From an uncultured Hungatella sp. (GTDB taxonomy: Bacteria; Bacillota; Clostridia; Lachnospirales; Lachnospiraceae), in NCBI GenBank assembly GCA_910585435.1, contig CAJUEJ010000008.1, forward strand, positions 1 to 64,000: a stretch of 64,000 bases of DNA. Reading direction: 5' to 3'. The first letter of the stretch is position 1, and every line of letters starts with the position of its first letter. Below are positions 43,126 through 52,083 of this stretch, piece by piece. Below the pieces are notes generated by a model. The model did not search any database and was not told the DNA's origin. It saw nothing but the letters and a program-made list of their open reading frames with translations. The translations under genes and the position numbers were made by a program.

Positions 43126-43782
43126 ATGAAAAAATTACTGATGGGCGTTGCAGGTACAATGATGGTTTTATCCCTGGCAGCATGTACACCGACCAAGGTG
43201 GAGCAGGTGGGAAAAGGAGAGACGGTTGAGACAGAGACAGTGCTTTCAGACGGAACCACTATTACCACCACCAAAGAGCTTCCAGGCGGTGTGACGCCGG
43301 AGATGCTTGAGAAGGAAACCGTAGATCCAACAGCAGAGAGGCCGGTTGATACCAACGCGGAGCTGCTGGAGACCATTATGGTTTACTATCCTAACGAGGC
43401 AGGCAACGGCTTAACCTCAGAGATGGTGGATGTGGAGCTGATGGACGAGGAAGTTATACTGGAGCAGCTGATGGACAACGGTGTTCTGCCTTATGAGGTT
43501 GAGATCAATTCCTTCTCTGTTGAAGGCGGAATGAGGCCAGGCCCGGGTGTGGATCCTTCAGAGACAGGAAGCGGAGAAAGAATTGGCACCCTGGATCTGA
43601 CACAGTTAACACCGCCGGAGGGCCTTGATGAGAAGCTTATGGTCTATGCCCTTGTGAACACCTTCTGCGACAACTACGAATTGGATAAGCTGCAGGTTTT
43701 GATTAACGGTGAGGTATATGCCACCAGCCTCAGCACCGACGGATATCTGTATCCCCTGGAGAAATATAAAGAAATCAACTAA
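43126..43782 (+). CDS. GerMN-like lipoprotein
   Basis: The 218-residue lipoprotein has a signal peptide (MMVLSLAAC, lipid Cys20) and a Thr/Glu-rich segment. A C-terminal domain of about 140 residues resembles the GerMN (spore germination/sporulation) fold: TIMVYYPNEAGNGLTSEMVDVE, then LDLTQL and LVNTFCDNYELDKLQVLINGE. GerM-type proteins help sporulation and germination at the cell surface. A GGAGAG site precedes the ATG. It lies just after a MarR gene. Confidence 0.75.
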   Translation: MKKLLMGVAGTMMVLSLAACTPTKVEQVGKGETVETETVLSDGTTITTTKELPGGVTPEMLEKETVDPTAERPVDTNAELLETIMVYYPNEAGNGLTSEMVDVELMDEEVILEQLMDNGVLPYEVEINSFSVEGGMRPGPGVDPSETGSGERIGTLDLTQLTPPEGLDEKLMVYALVNTFCDNYELDKLQVLINGEVYATSLSTDGYLYPLEKYKEIN

Positions 43783-43808
43783 GCTTTAAAGACAGAGTGA
43801 AAGCTAAT

Positions 43809-43834
43809 CTGTATGCGCCCTGCAGCGGACGCAC
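43809..43834. repeat. Second copy of the dispersed 26-bp repeat
   Basis: CTGTATGCGCCCTGCAGCGG and the following GACGCAC match 20889-20914 with three mismatches. Both copies lie just after the stop codon of the preceding gene (26-27 bases). Confidence 0.6.
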
Positions 43835-43843
43835 ACAAAATAC

Positions 43844-43894
43844 CAAAAGCACTCCCTTCCAGAACCTGCCATGCGTCCGGAAGGGAGTGCTTTT
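43844..43894. terminator. Bidirectional terminator
   Basis: AAAAGCACTCCCTTCC (43845-43860) pairs perfectly with GGAAGGGAGTGCTTTT (43879-43894). It lies between converging genes and suits both. Confidence 0.92.
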
Positions 43895-43957
43895 GCATAT
43901 AGGCCCAAGCACAAAACCGGGATACAAACCCAGATGTTCCCTTGCCCGTTTAGAGTA

Positions 43958-45373
43958 TCAGAAGCGGAAGTAGATAAAAGGATTAAAATCTGCTCCCACC
44001 ATATAGAAAACGGCAAAAGCAAAGATACCTGAAAGCACCATATCAGAAATCCACCCTAAAACCAGGCTGGCCTCCAGCCTCTTCCTCAGTGCAGGGACTA
44101 CAGGAAAACATCCAGCCACAGATAAGGCAAATAAAAACCAGAATTCCCGATCCAGGGCCTCCATCACTCCCAGAGAGCGGACAGCTGAAAAATCAAAGGC
44201 AAACATAGCTTTCAGATACACCAATGCATCGCCTATGGCTTCGCACCGGAAGAACACCCATCCGATTAATACAATCACCAGCGTGTACACATGTCTTACC
44301 ATTCCCGGAAGCCTTTTAAGCATGTCCCCCAGCCTGCCCCTCTCCAGTATCAAAAAGAATCCGTGAAACAATCCCCACACTACAAAGGTCCAGCTGGCCC
44401 CATGCCAGAAGCCGGTGAGAATAAAGACAATCAGCAGATTTTTGCAGGTACTCCACCTTCCCTTCCTGTTTCCTCCCAGAGGAATATACACGTAATCCCT
44501 GAACCAGCTGGACAGAGAGATGTGCCACCTTCTCCAGAACTCTTTAATACTGGCAGAAAGATAGGGGTAGTTAAAGTTCTCTAAAAAATGGAACCCAAAC
44601 AGCTTCCCAAGCCCGATAGCCATGTCTGAGTAGGAAGAGAAATCCATGTAGATCTGAAGGGCATAACAGATCGCGCCCAGCCAGGCATAAGGCGTATTTA
44701 CAAGAGATACGTCATAGAATATGGCATCTGCCGCATATCCCATGCCATTGGCAAGAAATATTTTTTTGCAGAACCCTGTCATGAACCGCACAAGCCCTTC
44801 CTGAATCATGGAAAGGCTTGTACTGCGCCGTTTGATCTCTTTATTTACATCAATATACCGGACAATCGGGCCTGCGATAAGCTGAGGGAAAAGCATGATA
44901 TAAAGGGCAAGATCAAAAATATTTTTCTGTACCTCAACCCGCCTTTCATATACGTCAAAAATATAAGACATGATCTGAAAGGTAAAAAAGGAGATGCCGA
45001 TAGGTAGTGTGATTGCCGGAACAGCCACTGAAAGCTCCATATGCAGAAGGCCTGCGGCATCCGAAACCATATCCATAAAAAAGTTAAAATACTTAAATAC
45101 AAACAGTATGCCTATATTGTAGATAACCGAAAGGATGAGTACCGTCTTCCGATGCCGTTCCCCCTCCAGAAGCCGGCCGAACATGTAATTGACCCCGATG
45201 GAAAGGAGAAGCAGAAGGAGATAACTGACCCCGCCCCATGCATAAAAAATCAGGGAGAACAAAAGCAGGGTCATGTTCTTTAACCACTTTATTCCGGTAA
45301 GCTCTGCCGCCCCGTAGCAGATCAGGGTTAAAGGCAGGAAAAGAAAGATAAATACAGGAGACACGAAAACCAT
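43958..45373 (-). CDS. MBOAT family O-acyltransferase (AlgI-like)
   Basis: The 471-residue protein has about ten membrane helices and belongs to the membrane-bound O-acyltransferase family. The conserved FPQLIAGPIVRY, YPYLSASIKEFWRRWHISLSSWFRDYVYIPLGG and the active-site histidine in LTGFWHGASW are clear. AlgI-type members move acetyl groups across the membrane to decorate surface polysaccharides. The partner AlgJ/DHHW-like protein is encoded 32 bases upstream in the same direction, so they act together. No polysaccharide synthase is next to them. Confidence 0.92.
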   Translation of the reverse strand: MVFVSPVFIFLFLPLTLICYGAAELTGIKWLKNMTLLLFSLIFYAWGGVSYLLLLLLSIGVNYMFGRLLEGERHRKTVLILSVIYNIGILFVFKYFNFFMDMVSDAAGLLHMELSVAVPAITLPIGISFFTFQIMSYIFDVYERRVEVQKNIFDLALYIMLFPQLIAGPIVRYIDVNKEIKRRSTSLSMIQEGLVRFMTGFCKKIFLANGMGYAADAIFYDVSLVNTPYAWLGAICYALQIYMDFSSYSDMAIGLGKLFGFHFLENFNYPYLSASIKEFWRRWHISLSSWFRDYVYIPLGGNRKGRWSTCKNLLIVFILTGFWHGASWTFVVWGLFHGFFLILERGRLGDMLKRLPGMVRHVYTLVIVLIGWVFFRCEAIGDALVYLKAMFAFDFSAVRSLGVMEALDREFWFLFALSVAGCFPVVPALRKRLEASLVLGWISDMVLSGIFAFAVFYMVGADFNPFIYFRF

Positions 45374-45405
45374 AGTATATTGTTTCCTCCGTTATTCTGC
45401 ATGGA

Positions 45406-46554
45406 CTATTGCCCGTTTATAATTTCAGGATGTTCTGTCAGATATTCGATCAGGGAAAAGCTCATCACAGGGATATGGGCTTCATTTACCTCAAAAATAA
45501 TGATATCAGCCTGGTCAAATTCCTGTTTTAAATCGATTTCTCCGTAATCGGAAAAGGATGTAAACTGGTCAAAGGGATAATGGGTTACCAGGGTATTTTC
45601 AATGTAAGTGTCCTTGCTGAAAAATCCGTGGTTGATCAGCGGCACAAGGGTCTGTCCCATAAAGCTGCCTCCTCTGCACAGCAGGCTGGGGCCCTCATCC
45701 TCCCTGGGCTGAAACTCCCAGTCAGCCTGAAGATAATTGTTATCATAGGGAGGGGTAAACAGGTTCAGGGAATTAAAAATATCAGCATCCGGAAAAACAG
45801 GCTCAGGAACCGGATGGTATGTGACCTGGATCTCCGGAAAAGAATATCTGCTCTGACTGTTCAGATAGCGGACGAAATCAGCCGTCACCTGCGCGCTCAA
45901 TACCTGGGACCAGTGGGTTCCTGTCCTTTGAAAAAGAGGATAATCCGCAGTCCGGGCCAGCTGGTCGATATAGGGAATGGAGTCATACACAGGAAGGCTG
46001 TATTGCTTTAAGGTTTCCGTAAACTGCTCGTAGTTGCCAGGCTCATCCGGGAAACGGTTGGACTGAACATAGATGTCAGGAACATATTCTTCATAATAGC
46101 GTACCTTGGTTGGCGTGATGAAAATATACATTTCTTTACCGCGGCTTTCCAGGATTTCCTGTATGGCGGTGAGAGATTCGCACAGCTTTTCTGTAAACTC
46201 CCTGGTGACGGGAGGATAATATTTTTCGTATTTCAGGATATATTCTTTTTCAAACAGAACATCCTCTTTTCCCACGATGATATTGGTGTTGGGCGATTTG
46301 GAAAAGAGAGTAAAGATTACCTGGTTGCGGACCTTAATCATCAGATCACGGCCTGGAAGATTCTCGGAATAGCAGGTACCTACAGCCTCCTGCAGGCTCC
46401 CGTCCAGCATTCCCTCCAGGGAAAAGCCAGGGAACGGGGCAGCTTCTGTGACACCGCTTAATGAAAAGCGGGAAGAGAATTTCTGCAGCAGGTAAGGCAT
46501 GGACATAATTAAGATAAAAACGGCAATCAGGCAGCCGGTTCGGATTTTCTTCAT
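45406..46554 (-). CDS. DHHW/AlgJ-like SGNH-type protein
   Basis: The 382-residue protein has an N-terminal membrane anchor (GCLIAVFILIMSMPYLL). A soluble domain outside the membrane belongs to the AlgJ/AlgX/DHHW group. YIFITPTKVRYY is typical of the family's start, and the GTHWSQVLSAQ motif (DHHW-equivalent) would hold the acetyl-transfer catalytic site. A terminal NLFTPPYDN is also seen. With the MBOAT protein downstream, it would finish O-acetylation of an exported polymer. It is transcribed divergently from trmO. Confidence 0.83.
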   Translation of the reverse strand: MKKIRTGCLIAVFILIMSMPYLLQKFSSRFSLSGVTEAAPFPGFSLEGMLDGSLQEAVGTCYSENLPGRDLMIKVRNQVIFTLFSKSPNTNIIVGKEDVLFEKEYILKYEKYYPPVTREFTEKLCESLTAIQEILESRGKEMYIFITPTKVRYYEEYVPDIYVQSNRFPDEPGNYEQFTETLKQYSLPVYDSIPYIDQLARTADYPLFQRTGTHWSQVLSAQVTADFVRYLNSQSRYSFPEIQVTYHPVPEPVFPDADIFNSLNLFTPPYDNNYLQADWEFQPREDEGPSLLCRGGSFMGQTLVPLINHGFFSKDTYIENTLVTHYPFDQFTSFSDYGEIDLKQEFDQADIIIFEVNEAHIPVMSFSLIEYLTEHPEIINGQ

Positions 46555-46645
46555 AAATGGCTCCTTATCTGGGACATTTCTGTTTTAAGGAAAATTATAA
46601 CATGAGGGGCCGAAAAAAGCTATACTGGCGGCGCCTGAAAATTAT

Positions 46646-46654
46646 TGGTATAAT
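46646..46654 (+). promoter_or_regulatory. Extended -10 promoter of trmO
   Basis: TGGTATAAT is a perfect extended -10, 74 bases before the trmO start. Confidence 0.65.
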
Positions 46655-46728
46655 GTATGCAGCAGATCAGATTCCACATGGGATGGTCTGAACTGTTATG
46701 GAAAAAAGAACAAAAGAAAGGTACGCTT

Positions 46729-47400
46729 ATGAAAATAATCGGGCATGTATATACGGATTTCCCCAGCAAGTTTGGCATTCCACGCCAAAGCGGCCTGGTA
46801 GAGGCGCTGAAGGGGAAGATTGTATTTGAACCGGAGTTCCATAACCCCCAGGCATTCCGGGGGCTGGAAACTTTTACCCATATCTGGATTTTATGGAAGT
46901 TTTCGGAATCTCACAGAGAACGGTGGGCAGCCACAGTGAAGCCTCCCAGGCTTGGAGGGAAGAAGAGGATGGGAGTGTTCGCCACCCGCTCCCCCTTCCG
47001 CCCAAACGATATCGGCCTTTCCTGTGTAAAGCTGGAGCGCATCCAGCTTCATGAAAAGGACGGCCCGGTTTTATGGGTTGCAGGCGTGGATCTTCTTGAC
47101 GGCACGCCGGTGTATGACATTAAGCCCTATATTCCGCTGACAGACTGCCGGCCGGAGGCCTCGGAGGGGTATACGAAGGAGACGAAGGAGCATAGGCTGA
47201 AAGTAAAGTTTCCAGAAGAATTTCTCCATGTGTACCCGGAGGAGAAACGGGAAGGGGTGCTGGGAATGCTGGCCCAGGATCCCAGGCCTACGTATTTCCA
47301 GGCGCCCAAACGGGTTTACGGCGTGCCGTTTGCAGGGTATGATGTGAAATTCAGGGTGGACGGCGATATACTGACTGTGTGCGGCATAGAAAAATTGTAG
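46729..47400 (+). CDS. trmO: TrmO-type tRNA (t6A37) N6-methyltransferase
   Basis: The 223-residue protein starts at MKIIGHVYTDFPSKFGIPRQSG (46729), after a GAAAGG site. The fold is the TsaA/YaeB beta-barrel: FRGLETFTHIWILWKF, then GVFATRSPFRPNDIGLSCV binding SAM, and LDGTPVYDIKPYIPLTDC. E. coli TrmO methylates the threonylcarbamoyl adenosine next to anticodons of tRNA-Thr. The C-terminal extension (PRPTYFQAP) is standard for the family. It stands alone before adhE. Confidence 0.92.
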   Translation: MKIIGHVYTDFPSKFGIPRQSGLVEALKGKIVFEPEFHNPQAFRGLETFTHIWILWKFSESHRERWAATVKPPRLGGKKRMGVFATRSPFRPNDIGLSCVKLERIQLHEKDGPVLWVAGVDLLDGTPVYDIKPYIPLTDCRPEASEGYTKETKEHRLKVKFPEEFLHVYPEEKREGVLGMLAQDPRPTYFQAPKRVYGVPFAGYDVKFRVDGDILTVCGIEKL

Positions 47401-47525
47401 AGAAAATACATGTGAGAGACTTCTTTGACACCTGAAAAAGACAATATGGAAAAGATGGGGAGAGGCATTATATAAAACATTAAAAAAACAGGAGAAAAAA
47501 AATAAAATTTTGTAACTATTTAAGA

Positions 47526-47553
47526 TTGATAATTTTTTAACGAATGGTAAAAT
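47526..47553 (+). promoter_or_regulatory. adhE promoter with Rex-like operator
   Basis: TTGATAATTTTTTAACGA (47526-47543) matches the Rex consensus TTGTTAA-N4-TTAACAA with two mismatches. The same TTGATA serves as -35; TAAAAT (47548-47553) is the -10, after 16 bases. Rex binding here would block transcription when NADH is low, the known logic for adhE. Function is inferred. Confidence 0.65.
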
Positions 47554-47610
47554 AATAGTGTAAAGATTAAGACGCAGTTATAAAGAATTATTTCTTTTCA
47601 GGAGGTCAAT

Positions 47611-50241
47611 ATGGCAGAGAACATTCAAGTTGAAGTACCAGAAATTGTTGACAGTGTGGATGCGTTGATGGCAAAAATGAAGGCCATGCGTCAGGCACAG
47701 CAGGTTTTTTCCACCTTTACACAGGAACAGGTAGACAAAATCTTTTACGAGGCAGCCAAAGCCGCTAACCAGCAGAGAATTCCTCTTGCTAAAATGGCCG
47801 TAGCTGAGACAGGAATGGGCGTTGTAGAGGACAAGGTTATTAAAAATAACTATGCGGCAGAATATATCTACAATGCATATAAAAACACGAAAACCTGCGG
47901 CGTTATCGAGGAGGATAAGGCCTACGGTATCAAAAAGATCGCTGAGCCTATCGGTCTGATTGCAGCGGTTATCCCCACCACCAACCCTACTTCCACAGCA
48001 ATCTTTAAAACGCTGATCGCGCTGAAAACCAGAAACAGCATCATTATTTCCCCACATCCCCGTGCAAAGAACTGTACCATTGCAGCAGCCAAGCTGGTTC
48101 TGGATGCAGCCGTAAAAGCCGGCGCGCCGGAAAATATTATCGGATGGATCGATGTGCCTTCACTGGAGCTGACACAGGAGGTTATGAAGGACGCGGATCT
48201 GATCCTGGCTACCGGAGGCCCGGGTATGGTTCATGCAGCATACTCATCTGGAAAACCGGCACTGGGCGTAGGTGCAGGCAACACACCGGTGATTATCGAC
48301 GACACGGCGGACGTCAAGATGGCAGTCAGCTCCATCATTCACTCCAAGACCTTTGACAACGGCATGATCTGTGCTTCCGAGCAGTCCGTCACGGTTATGG
48401 AGCCTGTCTATGAAGAGGTGAAGAAGGAATTTGCTCTTCGTGGCTGCTATTTCCTGAATCCGGAGGAGCTGGAGAAGACACGCAAGACTATTTTGATCAA
48501 CGGTGCTCTCAATGCCAAGATCGTAGGACAGAGCGCATACCGCATCGCCCAGCTGGCAGGAGTGGAAGTTCCGAAGAACACGAAGATCCTTATTGGCGAA
48601 GTAGAGTCTGTGGATATCTCTGAGGAATTTGCCCATGAGAAGCTGTCTCCGGTACTTGCCATGTATAAGGCAAAGACCTTTGACGAGGCCATTGCAAAGG
48701 CTGAGAGACTGGTAGCTGACGGCGGTTATGGACATACGGCTTCCCTGTACATCAATACCAATGAGACAGAAAAGATGGCGAAGCACGCAGCGGCTATGAA
48801 GACCTGCCGGATTGTGGTAAATACACCTTCCTCCCACGGCGGAATCGGTGATCTGTACAACTTTAAGCTGGCGCCCTCTCTGACATTAGGCTGCGGCTCC
48901 TGGGGCGGCAACTCCGTATCAGAGAACGTAGGCGTAAAACATCTTTTGAATGTAAAGACCGTAGCTGAGAGGAGAGAAAATATGCTTTGGTTCCGCACAC
49001 CGGAAAAGGTTTACTTTAAGAAGGGCTGCATGCCTGTTGCTTTAGATGAATTGAAACATGTGATGAACAAGAAGAGAGCCTTCATCGTGACTGACTCCTT
49101 CCTGTACATGAATGGCTACACCAAGCCGATTACCGATAAATTAGACGAGATGGGCATTGTATATCAGTGCTTCTCCGATGTTCAGCCTGACCCGACTCTG
49201 GCCAATGCCAAGGAAGGTGCAAAGGCTATGACCGCATTTAAGCCGGATGTGATTATCGCACTGGGCGGCGGCTCCGCCATGGATGCAGGCAAGATTATGT
49301 GGGTAATGTATGAGCATCCGGAGGTAGACTTCCAGGATATGGCAATGCGCTTTATCGATATCCGCAAGAGAGTCTATACCTTCCCGAAGATGGGTGAGAA
49401 GGCATACTTTGTGGCAATCCCCACATCCTCCGGTACCGGCTCCGAGGTAACCCCGTTTGCGGTTATCACCGATCAGGATACAGGGGTCAAATATCCTCTT
49501 GCCGATTATCAGCTTCTGCCCAATATGGCAATCGTAGACACAGACAATATGATGAGCCAGCCCAAAGGCTTAACCAGCGCATCCGGCGTAGACGTTCTGA
49601 CCCATGCCCTGGAGGCATATGCATCTGTTATGGCTACAGATTACACCGACGGTCTGGCATTAAAGGCGATGAAAAATGTTTTCGAATATCTTCCCACCTG
49701 CTATAATGATGGCAGCAATGTAGATGCACGCCAGAAGATGGCTGACGCTTCCTGCCTGGCAGGTATGGCATTTGCCAATGCATTCCTGGGAGTATGCCAT
49801 TCCATGGCTCATAAGCTGGGTGCCTTCCATCACCTTCCACACGGTATTGCCAATGCGCTTCTGATCTCCCTGGTAGTGGAGTTCAACGCTGCTGAATGCC
49901 CCACCAAGATGGGTACATTCTCCCAGTACCAGTATCCGCACACCCAGGCCAGATACGCAGAGTGCGCCCGCTTCGTAGGCATCCAGGCAAAAGACGACGC
50001 TGAGGCCGTAAAGAAGCTTATCGACAAGATTGAAGAGCTGAAAGCAGCTGTAGGCGTAAAGAAGACTATTGCAGAATATGGTGTGGATGAGAAGTATTTC
50101 CTGGATACTTTGGATGACATGGTAGAGCAGGCCTTCGACGACCAGTGTACAGGAGCCAACCCCAGATATCCGCTTATGAGTGAGATTAAGGAAATGTATT
50201 TAAAGGCGTACTATGGCAACGCAATGAGCAGTGCGGAATAG
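47611..50241 (+). CDS. adhE: Bifunctional acetaldehyde/alcohol dehydrogenase
   Basis: The 876-residue protein has the AdhE arrangement. The N-terminal aldehyde dehydrogenase (about 1-440) carries the catalytic Cys in FDNGMICASEQS. An iron-dependent alcohol dehydrogenase (about 460-870) carries GGGSAMDAGK, GTGSEVTPFAV and the metal-binding HKLGAFHHLPHG. It turns acetyl-CoA into ethanol while oxidising two NADH, and probably forms spirosomes. A CAGGAGG site precedes the ATG. The Rex-like site upstream ties it to the NADH/NAD ratio. It suits a fermentative clostridium. Confidence 0.96.
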   Translation: MAENIQVEVPEIVDSVDALMAKMKAMRQAQQVFSTFTQEQVDKIFYEAAKAANQQRIPLAKMAVAETGMGVVEDKVIKNNYAAEYIYNAYKNTKTCGVIEEDKAYGIKKIAEPIGLIAAVIPTTNPTSTAIFKTLIALKTRNSIIISPHPRAKNCTIAAAKLVLDAAVKAGAPENIIGWIDVPSLELTQEVMKDADLILATGGPGMVHAAYSSGKPALGVGAGNTPVIIDDTADVKMAVSSIIHSKTFDNGMICASEQSVTVMEPVYEEVKKEFALRGCYFLNPEELEKTRKTILINGALNAKIVGQSAYRIAQLAGVEVPKNTKILIGEVESVDISEEFAHEKLSPVLAMYKAKTFDEAIAKAERLVADGGYGHTASLYINTNETEKMAKHAAAMKTCRIVVNTPSSHGGIGDLYNFKLAPSLTLGCGSWGGNSVSENVGVKHLLNVKTVAERRENMLWFRTPEKVYFKKGCMPVALDELKHVMNKKRAFIVTDSFLYMNGYTKPITDKLDEMGIVYQCFSDVQPDPTLANAKEGAKAMTAFKPDVIIALGGGSAMDAGKIMWVMYEHPEVDFQDMAMRFIDIRKRVYTFPKMGEKAYFVAIPTSSGTGSEVTPFAVITDQDTGVKYPLADYQLLPNMAIVDTDNMMSQPKGLTSASGVDVLTHALEAYASVMATDYTDGLALKAMKNVFEYLPTCYNDGSNVDARQKMADASCLAGMAFANAFLGVCHSMAHKLGAFHHLPHGIANALLISLVVEFNAAECPTKMGTFSQYQYPHTQARYAECARFVGIQAKDDAEAVKKLIDKIEELKAAVGVKKTIAEYGVDEKYFLDTLDDMVEQAFDDQCTGANPRYPLMSEIKEMYLKAYYGNAMSSAE

Positions 50242-50283
50242 AACAAACAAGAAGCTGCTATATAGAATAGAAGGGAGAACAAC

Positions 50284-51036
50284 ATGAAAACAGATAAGAT
50301 TTTAGCCACACGGACCCATAAGATTATCTACAAAGTGGGTGATACTGCCGTGAAAGTATTCGACAAAAACTTTCCAAAAGCAGATGTGCTGAATGAAGCC
50401 CTGAACCAGGCCAGAATCGAGGAGACCGGCCTGCCGATTCCCAAGGTTCGCAGCGTAACTGTGACCGAGGATAACAACTGGTGCATCATCTCCGACTATG
50501 TGGAAGGAAAGACTCTGGAACAGATCATGGAAGAGGATCCGGACAACATTGAGAAGCACATGAGAGATTTCGTTGCTCTGCAGCTGGAAGTCCACAGCAA
50601 GAAAGCTCCCATGTTAAACAAGCTGAAAGACAAATGGGACGGCAAGATTCACAACCTGAAAGCAATCAATGCCACCACCCGCTACGAGCTGTGTACCCGT
50701 CTGGCCAGCATGCCCAAGCATACCAAGGTTCTTCACGGCGATTTTAACCCAAGCAATATTATAGTGACAGAAAAAGGCCAGTACTATATTCTGGACTGGT
50801 CCCATGCCACCCAGGGAAACGCCTCTGCAGATGCAGCCACCACATACCTTTTGTTTGCCTTAAAAGACCAGAAACTGGCAGACCTGTATCTGAACATTTT
50901 CTGCGACATGAGCGATACGGCCAAACAGTACGTACAGAGATGGCTTCCCATCACCGCAGCATCCAGACTTGGAAAAGGGATCCCGGCAGAGAAGGAGCTT
51001 CTGGAAAAATGGCTGGATGTGGTAGAATATGAATAA
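50284..51036 (+). CDS. Aminoglycoside-phosphotransferase-fold kinase
   Basis: The 250-residue protein has an APH/choline-kinase fold: VKVFDKNFPKADVLNEALNQ, the hinge CIISDYVEGKTLEQIM, the catalytic loop VLHGDFNPSNIIV and the metal-binding ILDWSHA. It is close to a family of uncharacterised APH-like proteins (TIGR02172) in gut Clostridia. Function is not known; small-molecule phosphorylation is likely. It follows adhE after 42 bases with AAGGGAG before the ATG, and could be read with it. Confidence 0.83.
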   Translation: MKTDKILATRTHKIIYKVGDTAVKVFDKNFPKADVLNEALNQARIEETGLPIPKVRSVTVTEDNNWCIISDYVEGKTLEQIMEEDPDNIEKHMRDFVALQLEVHSKKAPMLNKLKDKWDGKIHNLKAINATTRYELCTRLASMPKHTKVLHGDFNPSNIIVTEKGQYYILDWSHATQGNASADAATTYLLFALKDQKLADLYLNIFCDMSDTAKQYVQRWLPITAASRLGKGIPAEKELLEKWLDVVEYE

Positions 51037-51078
51037 TATTTCCACAAGGCGGTACTAGCCAATCCCGGACATTCATGT

Positions 51079-51084
51079 TATAAT
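51079..51084 (+). promoter_or_regulatory. -10 element next to the exonuclease start codon
   Basis: TATAAT ends 9 bases before the ATG. Transcription starting at the normal distance would leave at most about 3 leader bases, so the mRNA could be leaderless. No ribosome-binding site is visible there. Confidence 0.5.
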
Positions 51085-51093
51085 GTCCTCACT

Positions 51094-52083
51094 ATGAAGA
51101 ATTATATTGTATTTGACCTGGAATGGAATCAAAGCGCAGAGGGAAAAGAAAACTCTGTAGAACATTTACCGTTTGAGATTATTGAGATCGGCGGGGTGAA
51201 GCTGGATGAGGACTTGGACATCATTTCTGAATTTCACGAATTGATCACCCCGCAGGTCTATACACAGATGCATTACAAGATTGTGGAAGTTACGCACATG
51301 GATATGGGGCGGCTTAAGCAGGAGGGCCGGCCCTTTGTCCAGGTGATCCAGGAATTCCTTCAGTGGTGCGGAGAGGACTATACCTTCTGTACCTGGGGAT
51401 CTATGGATCTGACAGAGCTGCAGCGGAACATGGAATACTATCAGGTGAAGAATCCGTTTAAAATCCCCCTCCTGTATTATGATATTCAGAAATTATACGC
51501 TCTCAGAAACGGAAGCGGAAAAGTAAAACCGTCTCTTGACCATGGGGTGGAGGAGCTGGGGATTTTGGAGGAACGGCCGTTCCACCGTGCCCTGGACGAT
51601 GCCTATTATACCGGGAAAGTGATGCAGCATATGGATTTTCCCCGATGGAGCCCCTATATATCTGTTGACTACTATCAGCTTCCTAAGAGGAAAAAGGACG
51701 AGATCCATCTGGAATTTCCTACCTACTCCAAATATGTGTCCCGGGAGTTTGAGACCAAGGAGGAGGCGCTGGCTGATAAAACCGTGACGGATATGGTATG
51801 CACAGACTGTAAAAGAATGCTGCGGAAGAAACAGAGATGGTTTTCCCTGAACCAGAAGCAGTATTTCTGCCTGGCCGTGTGCCCGGTTCATGGGTTTATT
51901 CAGGGGAAGATCCGAATAAAAAAATCTGAACAGGGCAAATATTATGTGATAAAAACCATAAAGCCTGTAGATGAGGCCGGGGCACAGACTGTCTTCCACA
52001 AGAAAGAGGAACAGCGCCAGAAAAGGCGGGAGAGAAGCACCACCAAAAAAATCAAGAAATCCTCATTAAACAACGTTCTCTAA
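51094..52083 (+). CDS. DEDDh 3'-5' exonuclease with zinc-ribbon tail
   Basis: The 329-residue protein starts directly with exonuclease motif I (VFDLEWN, Asp8 and Glu10), then EIIEIGGVKL. Motif II is WGSMDLTELQ and motif III is FHRALDDAYYTG. The C-terminal part has VCTDCK and YFCLAVCPVHG, four cysteines suited to a zinc-binding module, then a Lys/Arg-rich tail that would hold nucleic acid. It resembles KapD/sporulation-type exonucleases, but the role is not certain. The start is fixed by motif I. Its 3' end overlaps the minus-strand carboxypeptidase gene by four bases. Confidence 0.85.
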   Translation: MKNYIVFDLEWNQSAEGKENSVEHLPFEIIEIGGVKLDEDLDIISEFHELITPQVYTQMHYKIVEVTHMDMGRLKQEGRPFVQVIQEFLQWCGEDYTFCTWGSMDLTELQRNMEYYQVKNPFKIPLLYYDIQKLYALRNGSGKVKPSLDHGVEELGILEERPFHRALDDAYYTGKVMQHMDFPRWSPYISVDYYQLPKRKKDEIHLEFPTYSKYVSREFETKEEALADKTVTDMVCTDCKRMLRKKQRWFSLNQKQYFCLAVCPVHGFIQGKIRIKKSEQGKYYVIKTIKPVDEAGAQTVFHKKEEQRQKRRERSTTKKIKKSSLNNVL

